A stretch of DNA of 64,000 nucleotides, taken from assembly GCA_012064415.1 (NCBI GenBank), contig SSNU01000086.1, positions 134,459 through 198,458 on the forward strand, given 5' to 3'. The translations under genes and the position numbers were made by a program. Of this stretch, positions 1-12,039 are shown in pieces. The notes below the pieces were generated by a model, which searched no databases, was not told where the DNA came from, and saw only the letters and a list, made by a program, of their open reading frames with translations. Position 1 is the first letter of the stretch; the number at the start of each line of letters is the position of its first letter. The stretch is from Gyrodactylus bullatarudis. Taxonomy: Eukaryota > Platyhelminthes > Monogenea > Gyrodactylidea > Gyrodactylidae.

Positions 1-1302
1 CAATATCTTAATTATAATTTCCCCTCTGATTCTATTTGTAATACAGTAAAATCAGCATGGGGCTTCAATTAACTTGTTATTAACCGATGGTTAATGTTCT
101 GAATACCAAGTCCTTGGGATAATCCGTTTTATCTCATGTCAAAAATTCCATCGTCAATCCAGAAAAGGAATAAGAAGAGAGATTTATTTTCTTCTGATAG
201 AGTGAATAAGTGTTGCAATCTTTTCAAATTTATTTCTTGTTTTCTTAAAGTTTCATCAGCTCTCAATTTCAACTGAATTATTCATGTCGACCAGTATTTG
301 CCTTATCGATAATCCTTTCTGAAAAAAAATTTAATTTGAAATCTTTTTGAAGAGAAGATTTCCAATAACTAGTTCTGTATTGACATTATCCATTAAAATC
401 AAATAAGTTAATGGGACTTTAAACATTTATTTTGAATAAAATTATGAATTTCTATTTTTAAGCTGAATAGACTTTTAGCAAATATATATAAAGCTTGTTG
501 TTTGTAACTTATTTTTAATATCATAAGTTAGTTTAAACAAAAGGTAATCGATTTTTCTCACAATTTTAAAGTCTTTGAAAATTTTTATGATGGATGTTTT
601 TTTCTTCAATTCTGTTGAAAAATGAATAATTTCTTGATTCCGGCATATGCAAAGGCTACTTCCAGAACAGCTTTATGACATATCAAATAAGAAAAAATTA
701 ACTCTTTCAATTCTTAAGCTCTGTATTGTTTATAAACTCTATATTCTATTGGGTGTCTCTTGGGTTAATATTTGAATAGTGCTGAGTTTTTCTTCAGCTA
801 CTTAAAAATTTGACTTGCTTGAGATTCCTGATTTCCGCCAATATATTATCATTTTGCTGACTAATGCCCTGCATTTTGTAGGAAGAAAACGAAAATAGAT
901 TCTGGGTGAATATGAGCTCTTTATTTTCGTCGGTTCTCATCAGACCCTACACCGACATGCTTATTTATACAGATTATTATTCAATTTAAAAATTTGCTCT
1001 TTTGGGTTTTTTTGGAAAAGCTTTTACATATTTTTAAAAACTATTTCCTTGAGATTGATTGGTAGTTTTAGTCAAAGGCTGCCATTGGCAAAAGTCTTTG
1101 GTTTCCATACTGAGTTGAAGAGCATTCTTTTTTGACGTAATCTTATTAACAAGGTTTAAATTTTAGATTGATAATTACAAGAGCATATCATTTACTGTTT
1201 AATCATTCAATTTATCTAATTCTTTCTTTTCTGCTTCTGCTGATACTCATCTTTTTAGATATCATTTTTTTCAAATAAATTTCTAATCAAATCTTTTATC
1301 AG
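1..1302. other. non-coding, presumed intron or upstream sequence
   Basis: No open frame longer than a few dozen codons with coding character is visible here. The stretch ends in a pyrimidine-rich tract and a TTATCAG acceptor at 1297-1302, directly before the exon at 1303. It is therefore probably intron of the gene whose last exon follows. The one repeated element is near 915-960: a CCGAC-bounded short palindrome around TCTCATCAGAC, which recurs at about 9045-9100 and 12200-12260. Confidence 0.4.
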
Positions 1303-1810
1303 GGAAGAATCAGAGTCAGTTCTCGAGTTGAAAGGCTTAACACCGAATGGTGTCCTCCCAATTGGCATATTATCTGGTGGTAAGGAATCAATTTCCACAG
1401 CTCTATCCGGTAGCATTAAGATTACTTCATTTGCTGATGCCAAAGCAATCGATTTAGTCAATGAAAGGATGCCCCCGCGAACAGACGGCACAAATGATTC
1501 TATGCAACGATCGATTTTAGAAAATCAGCAGCAACAACTTCGTAAAGAATCAAAGAACAACAGTTCAAATAATAGTTTCTCTGAGATAACAACAAATTCT
1601 TCATCACCTCAAATATCATTTACAAAACCTCATAATATTCCCACAATTAACGAAAATCAGCCTGCCAAGGAATCAACAGATTCAACTCCAAATGTTAACC
1701 AGATGAAACCAACAATAAACCCATGTTCATCAGCGGCAAATGTTGTACTGGCCGAACAGAAAAGCATTGGAGAAAACCTTCAAAACCAAAGTGCATCTTC
1801 TAAAAAATGA
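1303..1810 (+). CDS. terminal exon of an unrecognised protein-coding gene
   Basis: The frame is open from an AG acceptor at 1301-1302 to TGA/TAA just after SASSKK at 1810. The first codon is split, since one base precedes GAA GAA TCA, so at least one upstream exon lies outside the window. There is no good ATG near the start, and the exon reads naturally from the acceptor. The first 60 residues look structured ([20 protein letters not shown], then a stretch ending [11 protein letters not shown]). The remainder is a low-complexity tail rich in Asn, Ser, Gln and Pro. Codon use and G+C are clearly higher than in the flanks. A polyadenylation signal AATAAA lies at 2073-2078, about 265 bp past the stop. 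I do not recognise the family and assign no function. It could also be the 3' end of a channel or scaffold protein with a disordered tail. Confidence 0.5.
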
Positions 1811-2072
1811 TTTAACTAATGTATATCAAATATATATCCCTTGTCGCAACCTAGTCGATGGCGACTTCAAGTTCCTCACTCATATCTTGACACACACACA
1901 CTCAAGCCCCCATTTGATTACCAGACTATGAATTTCAAACTTGAATTCTGTAATTTCTATTCTATATACTCAATTATGATAAATTCTTGCCTTGATCTTT
2001 TTCTCGAAAAAAATATTGTTAGCTCTTGGTCATTTCCCTCATCCAATATACATCAATGTCACATTCATCCGA

Positions 2073-2078
2073 AATAAA
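2073..2078 (+). terminator. candidate polyadenylation signal AATAAA
   Basis: This AATAAA lies about 265 bp downstream of the stop of the exon ending at 1810 and is followed by an AT-rich run. It is a plausible 3' end for that gene. Because the region is so AT-rich, the hexamer alone is weak evidence. Confidence 0.35.
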
Positions 2079-2099
2079 TGTGTATTTTTATATTTTAAA

Positions 2100-4250
2100 T
2101 TTAAAAAAAGGAAAAAAATATATAATAGTGTAATGAATTTGATTTGTTGTTCTACATTGGTTCATTGATTTATTCATGGAGAAATGAATCTCTTCAAGAA
2201 ACAAAAGATGAAAAGTTCACATATCTTGATGATATATTGTTTTTGTTAGTTCTATTATTTTCCTCAAATTATAAACTTATTTTATTTTTCCTTACAAATA
2301 TTTATGTTATTTTTGTTTTTTTTTCTATTTTTCATCCCAAGTATTTTCAGCCAACTACCACCTAATACGTATAACACGAAATTGTCCCTCTATAATTGCA
2401 GGTATGAGGGATTGATTCTTGTCTTTGGCTTCACTTTTCCCTTTTATTCAAATTCAACACAACTAATCACTCGAGAATGAGACCGATGTATATTTTTTTC
2501 TTAACTGAACAAGAAAATTTAATTACAGAAGAAGAACACTCAAATAAATGTTAGAAAGAAGAATTGTTAATTAATACCCCCTTATTATATTACATAGTTT
2601 ATCGAAAGAAAAGGTGTTATGATATGAGCAGTTTCTTTTTTGTATTGTTGTACAGTGAAATACATTGAAGAATCGATTTTATTTTTCATTTATGTGAATG
2701 AGAAGTGTGATTGAGTCTATTCTGAACTTATCCCGACCCCTCCTTTTTGACAAAGTATCATGTCTTTTCTAAAGAAATCTTTCATTCTTGAATGCAGTTG
2801 AAAATATGAATATTTTCGGCCAGACCTCAATAAATAAAGAAATATAGCCTCATAATTGCTTCAACCATAGCGATTGATCTACTACATTCATTTATAATTT
2901 GCTAAAGCCTAAGCGTCTTTTAATGACAATTTTATGCTATACTTGTTCAGTTCCAAGGATTTACAACAAGAAAATATGAGCGGACAATGAAATTCTTTGA
3001 AAGAAGCTTGTACATTATTGGCTCATGACTGTCATTAGCTTTGATAACTATATGGAGTACATGACCTATAGCTAATAGCTATATATTAGCTATTCAACTA
3101 TTGCTGGCCTCTTGCATAAAACTATAGATAAAATTATAAGTATACCTAATCATGAGTATATAAACAGGATTACCCTATACTATTACACAATTTATTATTT
3201 ATTATTACTCTAAATAATACTTGTGTAAACCTCTATATGAAAAAACTGATGATGATGATGAATAAAAAAGAAAATGATTTTAAAAACATGTTTTATATTT
3301 TCTAAAACTAAAAAATGAATTTAGTTGAACTGTAGGAAAGAGCACCACTCTTCTTCGAAAAATAAGCAAAAGCAAATTGCTAACTTGGCCTAAGATTAAT
3401 AGAGTTATGAGTAGAAAGTTGAGGTGAGCATTAAGTAAGGTGAAATTTTTAACCTCATATTAGTATCACTTTTTCTGATAGAACCATCAATTCTAAGCAT
3501 TATTTTGTATTGAAGCATGTGTCGAAAATGCTACACCATAATGTCATTCAGTTTTAAAAATCCAGAATAACATAATAATTTATTATTAATAAAGGATGAC
3601 TTTCACGATTTATTTTTAAATATGCAAAAGCATGATCTGAATACGAAACTTTATCAGAAAAGTAAGAACTCTCATGAATTGTTCGGAGAAAAAAATATTT
3701 CACCATAGCCTAGAGAACATCATACCAACTGTACCAAACCGGAAGATATTTTATTACTTCTTTTACAAATATTTTAATTTCAATCAGGTCATTCAAAATC
3801 TTTATGGTTGAGAAAAATGTACATTGCTGGAATAATTTGAGTGGCTAGGATGGCCGAGGTTCCCATTTCTTTTTCGTGATCAATTTTGTTTTTTAGACGA
3901 GATTTTTTACCCATAAAAAGTAATCAAGTTATAGCATGATACTTTGATATCTCAGAAAAGATTCGACCTCCTGAAGCAGCTCAAAAATACGTCAACATGA
4001 AAAGATATTGAAAAGAAATGAATAGGGATATTTTTAATTTTGACGAATGAAGGGAGAAAATTAATGAAGAAAATGAACGAAGAAACACATTCATGAATTA
4101 AGAAATTACCTAGAGAATTCTGAGTGAGAAGTTTGATATAAGTAGCATTTAGAGAGATTCAGTGTAATGAAAAAAATGTGAATATACTCGTACTTTATTG
4201 CTTGATATTATTGAATTCTATTGGTCGGCTGAGGGGTATATAATATATAC
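2100..4250. other. intergenic, no gene seen
   Basis: No coding exon could be supported. Short ORFs occur but have AT-driven composition and no splice context. There is a short GAT microsatellite near 3248-3262. A GGATGGCCGAGG string near 3848-3859 resembles a tRNA A-box, but no B-box follows it. Confidence 0.4.
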
Positions 4251-4260
4251 TAAATATGCT

Positions 4261-4948
4261 TCCGTGAGTCTGGAAAATCAGTGAGTCTTGGTAATTTACT
4301 AGTGTATCCAGTGTGACTTTAGCGAGTTTAGCTAATAAGCCCTCATTACTCACTGAGAAGGTCAGTGAATTGTGTGTCTGAAGGATTGTCTTTCGAAGGA
4401 AAATGTTCAAGACGCTTACAAATTCCTACTTTCAAATAGAAGAAAACTGCAAAATTCAAATTCTTGACGTCGATAGAGAAAGGAGTGAGTTATAATTGGT
4501 GTAATAACTGAGAGTAATGAAAAATAGTTCTTTAGAGAGTTGGTACCCAGAATAAACTAATAGCAACTAATTAGATGTGATTTCTGAAAAATTTTGTGAC
4601 ACCTAGAGTCACAAAAAGATGAGTGTTCATTCGGAGAGATTGATGCCAAATTTTCCCTTGGAAATGGATGAGGAATATTCAAATTTATATCAGAAATCGT
4701 AAAACACTGACCTGTAAATGAGAAAAGAATCAAGTTTTATGTAACTTCAGATCATTATTTTCTTTGTGGTAATAAATAAATTATTAACGCTATAATTTTT
4801 TCTCATAAATAGTTGAGTTGTTGATATCACTGACCTTCTCAGTGTGTTTGGGTATTGAGGGCTTATTAGCTAGACTCACTAAAGTCACACTGGTTACCAC
4901 CAAACACTAGTGAATTACCATGACTCACTGATTTCCCAGACTCACGGT
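4261..4948. repeat. fold-back (inverted-repeat) element, about 690 bp
   Basis: The left arm (4261-4370) and right arm (4828-4948) are imperfect reverse complements. Matching blocks include CCGTGAGTCTGG with CCAGACTCACGG, AGCTAATAAGCCCTCA with TGAGGGCTTATTAGCT, and CTGAGAAGGTCAGTG with CACTGACCTTCTCAG. The right arm carries roughly 10 extra bases. The arms enclose about 450 bp of unrelated AT-rich sequence with no transposase frame. This is the structure expected of a non-autonomous MITE or fold-back element. It lies about 350 bp upstream of the first CAP gene. Confidence 0.75.
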
Positions 4949-5299
4949 AACATATACATACATAACAGTTTAGTCTGATATGACTTACATCATCATTTAT
5001 GTGTGTGAATGACTGTATTGAAACTGTACTTCAACCTTTTAGTTTTTTTGTAAGAAATTGGACTGTCTTCAATGGCCGAATTACTATTGAAATTTTTACC
5101 CTACTCATGGCAAGGTAATTTTATTGAGTCTGTCAATTTTTACTATGAATCAGCTGAAAATTTACTCATGAATTATTACATCTCGATGAATGTTCGTGAC
5201 CTCATTACAAGATTTTCATTATTCTACAATCTTTCTTACTATAATTATGAAGATTACTTACTCAATTTCATTGATTCAGTTTTATTATGACATAGAAGT

Positions 5300-8200
5300 A
5301 TGAAAATCATTGTATTAATGGCTTACCTGAGTATCTGTATAGGACAGGGATTTCTTGATCAGCACAACTTTTACAGGAAAAGAATCTTGGATGGCAAGGA
5401 GAAAAGAATTCCAAAAGCAATTAGAATGCCCATGATGGTGAGATATGAATACTTGAATAGAATCTATAAAAATATATTGTAGAAATAACGAGGGAAACCC
5501 ACTAGCTATGTGTGGTCAAATCCAGCTTGGTGGATATTGGCTTCTTACATCTGTGAAAGCTCGGGCAAGTAATTGTCATTTTCACCTGGTTTCCAACGTT
5601 CTGAGACAACCTCTTTTAACCTCTCGTAACCACACCTAGCTAGAAGGTGTCTTTCTAAAAAAACCATGTAAACTTTTATAGGATTTATTTCAGTCGTACT
5701 CTTAACAAAATTTTAATTTAACGACCAACTTACTTCAAGGTCAAGAATTCCAAAAGCTCTCGGGAGCATATAACAACTTTCTAACCTGTATTTTCTTTAT
5801 CTACAAGTCCTTCTAAAATGTTATCAATTTTTGCTAAGATAAAAAGGGATATTCGAACTCATCTTTGAGAACTTGCAGACTCTTGAGTTTCTTGACGAGT
5901 CATATTTTTTATCATCATTGAAATTATAAATCAAGAATACTCAAATTTGTCTAGCGGTGGGATGAGAATCTAACTGAAACAGCAAAAACATGGGCCAAGC
6001 AGTGCATATTTAAAAAGAGTAAAAAATTTCAGAGACGAACATGTCAACATAAACGGGTTGGACAAAATCTTTTTTATTCCTTCACTAGAAAAGAAGCTGA
6101 ATTGTGAGTAAGGGATACGAAAATTTTTCAAAAAGTATTTTGAACAAATAATTTTATGATTTCTTAGAGCTACTAAATATTGGTACAGTGAAATCGAATA
6201 CTATGATTATTATTACAATAGTTGTCGTAAGGCCTGTGGAAATTTTACACAGGTAAGTTGTTTAGAATTATTACTGATTCATTCACAATTTTATGAAAAA
6301 TTTGATGATTTCTCGAATCCTTTACAAGCAGAAATAAAATAATAAGTATATGGAACAGAAAAATACTAATGATCTTGGTTGGTGCTCGTCATCTTATCGC
6401 AGATTTCAGAACGAATCTCTCCTCCGAAAACATAAGAATGATTATATTTGATTGTTTGTTTCAATCAATACAATCGGGTCCCTATTATCAATGTTTTTTA
6501 ATATACACCTAATTAATATGAAGATGGGAATGTATGCTTTTTACAAAATTATGAATTTTTTCATCAAGAAATCGAATTTGATCAAGAATTTTTGGAATCT
6601 AGATCGTAGGTTCCACTTTCAGGATCTGAAGAAAAAAAATATGAAAAAAATCAAATTTTAAGAAATTTATGGCAAAATTCAAATCTAGCGATGGCGCCAG
6701 ATTCCCATTTTTTTGAACTTTGAGTTAATAATTTTTGTTGATTTAAAAGTGAGAGAGTGATCAAAAGTTGTTTTCTAGGATCACGATTGGTCAAAGAAAT
6801 CAAATATACTGATTCAGATTTTGAGAATCTGCCCCTTTTCTTATGAAAATCGAATTTCGATTTTTTGAACATTTTCACTACTTGAAAATCGATGAAATTT
6901 TGATGATTCAAGATCCCAGGAAATTGGCGAGTCCATTGAAATTTTCATAGTCACAATCGGTTTCTTTGACCAATCGTGATCCTAGAAAACAACTTTTGAT
7001 CACTCTCTCACTTTTAAATCAACAAAAATTATTAACTCAAAGTTCAAAAAAATGGGAATCTGGCGCCATCGCTAGATTTGAATTTTGCCATAAATTTCTT
7101 AAAATTTGATTTTTTTCATATTTTTTTTCTTCAGATCCTGAAAGTGCAACCTACGATCTAGATTCCAAAAATTCTTGATCAAATTCGATTTCTTGATGAA
7201 AAAATTCATAATTTTGTAAAAAGCATACATTCCCATCTGCATATTAATTAGCTTTATATTCAAATTACAAAATGATGAATGGAAAATTAATCTGATTTTG
7301 AAAAACTAAATTAAGCATTAGGTTTAATTACCAATTCTTATGAATTTGCTTGAGTTAGGAATCTAAAACAGACTCTTTGGATTTACTAAATGGTCCTGCT
7401 TACAATTTGTGAACATTTTTTCTTTTCTTTTTATTCTAGATAATTTGGGAGAATTCTACGGACTTGGGGTGTGCTATGCACAAATGTGAGACAGGACTTG
7501 TTGGTGTTAATCAAGATGTAAACACATTATACCTGACTGTTTGTCATTACGGCCCTGAGTGAGTATTGAGTTGAAAGAGGATGGTGATTTAATTTTACCC
7601 TTTCTTTGGATCTTTTTCAAATCAAAGTGACCTGAATGGGTATCTTCAACTCTTGAAATTCAACCGGATTAAACTCCATTTATAGTAATAATTAAAGGTC
7701 TAAGGGTGAAAAAAGGTTTTTTGCATCCAATGATGATCACAAAGAAAATATTAGCTGGGAAATCTCAAGAATTTTTTAAAATTATTACACAAATTGGAAT
7801 TTTGATGTGACCATTAGGACAAAATTACTCATTATTTTGTCTAAAACGATTTAAATTCTACGAAATTATTTCCTTGTTGACAACACGGCTCAAAGTTGTT
7901 CATTGTTTTGAAAAGAACTCATATGATATTAGACTAAAACGAAAATTTCCAAAATTTCTAAAATCACCTCTTGATTTGATGAAATCAATCTCCAAACATC
8001 ATCCCACCAAATATTGCATCGAAATCATTTTTCATGCTTCTGTAATAAAATTATAAAAAAATCAAATAACTAGCGTTTTATAATGTTTTATTTTTATGAC
8101 TTTTAAGTTGAATTCACATTATTTATTTTCTGATGACGAAGATATCTTCATGAGGAATTAGAAGTCGAGTGAATATTTAGTGATTAACCCTCTCGATACC

Positions 8201-9306
8201 ACGACCAGAAGGAATAGAGCTATCAAGTCATTTTTTTCGAAAAAACACTCTCTCTGTTATTGTGATAAATGTTCTCTTCGATCGTTTTCTTGTCTGGTTT
8301 TTCCTTCTGACTGATCTCGATCAGGTCGTATACGACCTATCGGTATTCAATGGGCTAGAAAAATTCAAAATCCAATATCATATTACTTGTAAGCAACTTA
8401 TTTATTGATCAACTTTTGTGATAAATTTTGAAACAATTATTTATAGATTTTATACATAGAAACTTTTTACAGATAGTACAAAAATAATAACTTTTCTTTT
8501 TACAAATAACACAAGTTCTTCTATCCTTATCAAGTTCTACTCTTAAAGGGAGGTGGCATGAATCAGCTTCAATACTTCCATTCGAAAGATTCGATAGCTC
8601 TTCTACCATATCTCTGGATGATTTTCTTGGAGGCTTCAAAGCATAATCGTTTTCTAAATTTTTCTTCCTCGATTGAGCTTTAGCATCTTCAACCAACTCA
8701 TCAGCCAATTTAAGTTGGAAAGTCATAAGATCCATAGGTTTAGATTCATTACATTCCGTTTTATAAAGTAGCCAAGAGTTTATATCTGAAGAATTAAGAA
8801 TCCATTTGAATATAGAGATATACCAACATTTTGATCTATGTTCGATTCTGTACAAAACTTGAAAACTATCAAAAAGATCCACAGCTCCCATACCTTTATT
8901 GTAGTTATGAACAATGAAGGGCATCGTGACATTTTCAATTTTCTTTTTATTATTGAAGTAGGCTGACTGGATGCAAATGTTGAAGTCAAAGTCACAGCTC
9001 GATTGTCTAACCATTTTAAAATAAATAATCTATCTTCTCCGGAGTAAAGTAGCTTATATTTCACCGGATCTCATCAGACTACACCGGCTTGATATTTATA
9101 TTAAATTTTTAATATTAAAAAAAAATTCAATTTATTATATAAAGAAGAAAGCAATTTCTTAAAACTTGTTCCTTTTTTTATTCAGAGGAAATTTGCCAAA
9201 TTTGAAGCCGTATAATGATGCCAATTTAAATGTACAATCTTTTACATTGATCCTTTTATTCAAGATAATGTGTTATATAATAAATTATCGAAATGGATTC
9301 ATTTAA
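5300..9306 (+). CDS. CAP/SCP-domain secreted or membrane-tailed protein, copy 1
   Basis: Five exons: 5300-5437, 5955-6103, 6168-6252, 7440-7558, 9186-9306. They join in frame to 203 codons plus TAA. Signal peptide is about residues 1-16 (MKIIVLMAYLSICIG). The CAP domain follows: DQHNFYRKRILDG, RWDENLTETAKTWAKQC, VGQNLFYS, then CGNFTQIIWENSTDLGC and LTVCHYGPE. In canonical CAP proteins the third motif is GHYTQ with a pocket His; this copy has Asn there, so the usual metal-binding site is probably changed. The end (VQSFTLILLFKIMCYIINY) is hydrophobic, suggesting a membrane or GPI tail. First of three tandem paralogues with identical exon 2 and exon 3 lengths (149 and 85 nt). Intron 3 contains a palindrome and intron 4 a dead piggyBac. 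AATAAA lies at 9336-9341. CAP proteins include venom allergen 5, CRISP and GLIPR relatives; the function of this copy is unknown. Confidence 0.85.
6505..7260. repeat. large palindromic fold-back element in CAP copy 1 intron 3
   Basis: The left arm (about 6505-6805) and right arm (about 6957-7258) are near-perfect reverse complements over roughly 295 bp. For example GGATCACGATTGGTCAAAGA near 6778 matches TCTTTGACCAATCGTGATCC near 6962, and GCGATGGCGCCAGATTCCCA matches TGGGAATCTGGCGCCATCGC. The loop is about 150 bp. The outer end (GGGAATG...CATATTAATTAGCTTTA) matches a terminus seen at many other sites in the window. No transposase frame is present, so this is a non-autonomous element. Confidence 0.85.
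8409..9064 (-). pseudogene. piggyBac-like transposase remnant, frameshifted
   Basis: The minus strand encodes the C-terminal part of a piggyBac/PGBD transposase, split between two frames. From 9064 the first frame gives DRLFILKWLDNRAVTLTSTF. The second frame gives VTMPFIVHNYNKGMGAVDLF, then LYRIEHRSKCWYISIFKWIL, and ends with a cysteine cluster (CVICKKKSYYFCTICKKFLC) like the Cys-rich C-terminal domain of PGBD proteins. The MGAVDLFD block corresponds to the MGGVDxxD block of the family. A frame change near 8960 and the missing N-terminal half show it is dead. It sits inside intron 4 (7559-9185) of CAP copy 1, on the opposite strand to that gene, so splicing of the host gene is plausibly unaffected. 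Confidence 0.8.
9045..9100. repeat. short palindromic repeat around TCTCATCAGAC (copy B)
   Basis: The palindrome CACCGGATCTCATCAGACTA plus ACACCGG has CCGG arms around a conserved core. Related copies are at about 915-960 (CGTCGG...CCGAC arms) and about 12200-12260 (reverse orientation). Copies B and C share the flank AGCTTATATTTCAC. It lies at the 5' edge of the piggyBac remnant, so it may be part of that transposon's end, but this is not shown. Confidence 0.5.
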
Positions 9307-9434
9307 CTTGGATAATACTGTTGTTTTTACTTTGAAATAAATGTGAGAAAATTGTTCAATAGGTAGAACCTAAGACGCTTTCATTGATTAACTTTACTCT
9401 GTAAAAGACTTTCATTGAAAATCTTCTCAAAGGA

Positions 9435-12035
9435 ATGTCTTTGGTTCTGCTCATATTGTTGAGTAATTTTGCATGGAACATGGTTCAGGGGCAGCGTATC
9501 GATTATCTTGGAGTGCATAATCGTTATAGGAAAATGATTTTGGATGGAACCGAGACACGAGGACCGAGAGCAATACGAATGCCAATGATGGTGAGCTAGC
9601 CTTTTATCAATGAATTGCTAATTTATTAATTCAAATTTAAGCAAATAATGTTCAAAATTAGTAGAATGAGATAATTACAGGTTAACTGTCATAAAAAACT
9701 AGTGAAGAGCTTTAGATTTCTAGTGGAATTACTGGAAACTTTTTCAATATCAGTAAAGTAACTAATCAAAATTATAGGAATAATGTTTTTCCATTAATTG
9801 GAAAATTTTGAGTAAAAATAATACAGATGAATATTAAATTATAGTTCTTTCCTTACGTTTTTTTTAATGTTGCCTAACATCTGATCATCGGATAACTGTA
9901 ATGTTTTTTAACTAAAAATTGATAAATATTATTCCTCTAATTTCGATTAGCTTTTATACTCAAATTGAAGTAGTCTCCTGTAATAATGAAAAGCAATCCC
10001 CTAAAAATGTAAAGCTCTTCATTAATTTTGTGTAGCAGTTAACTATAGGGGTAGTAAAATGCAATGAACACCTATTCAACTTCTATCGATAGGTCGCTTT
10101 GGTTTTCCATAATTTTATTCAAAATTCCCTAATTGGTCTGAAGAAATTCATTTGTAGACCTATGATTATGAGTTGGAGGAATCGGCAAGAAAATGGGCCC
10201 AACAGTGCATTTTTAAGCACAATCCTGGAGAGGATAGGAGTACGAGATCTCATCCAACTGTGGGACAAAATTTATGCTATATAACTGAAAAAAACAAAGC
10301 CCACACGTGAGGTCTACTAGAAATTATATATTTTCTTGTTAATTTTTCTTGTTATTTTTTTGGTTTTAGTGAATTTATATACGCTAAGGAGTTGAGCAGT
10401 CCTCTAATGGGAAGTGATCGAGAATCATAGTTTTTAGTTGAGCAACTATAAGATTCATTTTAATAATAAGACAATGCCAGTCTTAGTAGAAGAATATTTC
10501 GTGGTATATTCATCAGCTTTTAGAAAATTTTAATTATCTGATCTGATTGGTTCTTCTAAGGGATTGGTATAAAAAACGTGTTGGAACTAAATTAGTTCAC
10601 ATCTGGAGAAAAAATTTTGTTAATTTTTTTGACCCAAATTTTTTACGATCTATTTCCCCTTCTTGGTGTTAAACTATTTGTTGGTTGAGTCAAGGCCGGT
10701 TTTGCTAAAAATAATAACTGGAAAAACTTTTTTTGTTTTTCTTTTTACTATGCATAATTCCTTGACAAGAGCTGTATAATTTTTCCCGGATTTTTGATAA
10801 AGGATTTCTAAATTTCAACCCATTTATTACGCTATTCACTGAGATTTTAATACTTGAGTTCTTAAAAAAATTAAGAATTGAGTTCAAATTCGTAATCAGA
10901 ATACACTTTAAGCCTTTTCTGAATATAATATCCTGATTCCCACCACCCGTGTTATTAATACACTAAAATAATGTTGGTGTTTTTGATTATAGATTATTTT
11001 TGAAAAAATCAAATTCATAACTATTTTGTTGATTTAGATGTCTGGATATGTGGTATGAGGAAATAAAATACTATGAATATGACTACGATGCTTGCTACGG
11101 TGTCTGTGGACATTATACACAGGTGAGAGACCAGTTTATCTCATGAATCAAATTATAATTATATTTGAAATAAGAACTTCAAATATGTTGTGAAAATAAA
11201 TATTAGTAAAAGTAGATTTATTCGGGATATAGACAACCTTTTTCCAAACTGAACACAAATTTTCCGTTTAAAGTTCGAAAAAAATGGGATTTCGACGCCA
11301 AATCGAAATTTGAAAAATGACCATATTTTTCATAAAAATAATTATTTTTTCAAATGGTAAAATAATGGGCAACATGAGTAGGATTCCAAAAGACCTTTTA
11401 CAAATTCGAATCCTTGATGAAAAAATTGAGATTTCTATAAAAGTCATAGATTCCCAACTTCATATCAAACAACTTTAGTTTACGTTTTGAATCAGTGATC
11501 AGTGAAGCAATAAGAAGCTTCAAAAGATTTGAAAAGGATTTTGTAATTCCTTAATTTGAGTTAGTTTCTTCCAGTAGGTCTTGACGAAAATGGAGAATAC
11601 AAGCTTCGAAACCTATAACTCATTCAGATAAAGAATTTAAAAATTAAGAATTTTTTATCTTCAAATCATAAATTTACTTAACTCATGATTCATAATTTAA
11701 AATTACCTGTCTTTACAGATGGTCTGGGAAAATTCTACAGCTCTCGGATGCCATCTACAGGTTTGTAACCAGTTAAAGGATTTTCCCCCGTCAAGATTCA
11801 CTTATTACTATGTTGTTTGTCATTATGCACCTGTGTAAGTTTGCGGGGTAATCTTTTCAAATGAAAAAATTAATTTTGTAATTTTAGTTTAAAATGTTTT
11901 TCTTCATTTTAAAGGGGAAATTGGCTGGGAGTACGTCCATATCGCTCGAATAATCCAAAACCGATAAATATCAGTTCATTGTTAGCCATCATTCTCATTG
12001 GATTTCAATATTTCTTCAGATACCGATACTCATGA
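9435..12035 (+). CDS. CAP/SCP-domain protein, copy 2, with C-terminal membrane tail
   Basis: Five exons: 9435-9590, 10158-10306, 11038-11122, 11719-11834, 11915-12035. They give 208 codons plus TGA. The signal peptide (MSLVLLILLSNFAWNMVQG) ends near residue 19. Motifs in order: GVHNRYRKMILDG, YELEESARKWAQQCIFKHN, VGQNLCY, WYEEIKYYEY, CGHYTQMVWENSTALGC and YVVCHYAPVGNWLGVRPY. Unlike copy 1 the GHYTQ histidine is intact, and both pocket glutamates have candidates (EES, WYEE). The last exon ends ISSLLAIILIGFQYFFRYRYS, a hydrophobic segment followed by basic residues, which looks more like a transmembrane anchor than a GPI signal. Its ATG is only 128 bp from the stop of copy 1. AATAAA occurs about 40 bp past the stop (near 12073). 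Biological role unknown. Confidence 0.85.
11230..11480. repeat. single-arm copy of the dispersed fold-back family
   Basis: In CAP copy 2 intron 3. It runs from AAAAAAATGGGATTTCGACG through GATTCCAAAAGACC to GATTCCCAACTTCATATCAA, the same order of short motifs as one arm of the palindromes at 6.5-7.3, 37.7-38.3 and 53.1-53.8 kb. No matching opposite arm is adjacent, so it is a truncated or solo copy. Confidence 0.55.
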
Positions 12036-12039
12036 TAAA

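Noticed and set aside
5072..5290. A 72-codon ATG frame ending 9 bp before the start of CAP copy 1
   Set aside because: No counterpart before copies 2 or 3, no family resemblance and AT-driven residue bias (Tyr, Leu, Asn, Phe). At most an upstream ORF in the 5' leader.
6651..6911. Minus-strand 86-codon ORF
   Set aside because: It is generated by the palindromic repeat arm and matches other copies of that repeat (for example 37730-37999), not a protein family.
10099..10284. A + strand 61-codon ORF in another frame
   Set aside because: It overlaps CAP copy 2 exon 2 out of frame. The CAP frame carries the family motifs.
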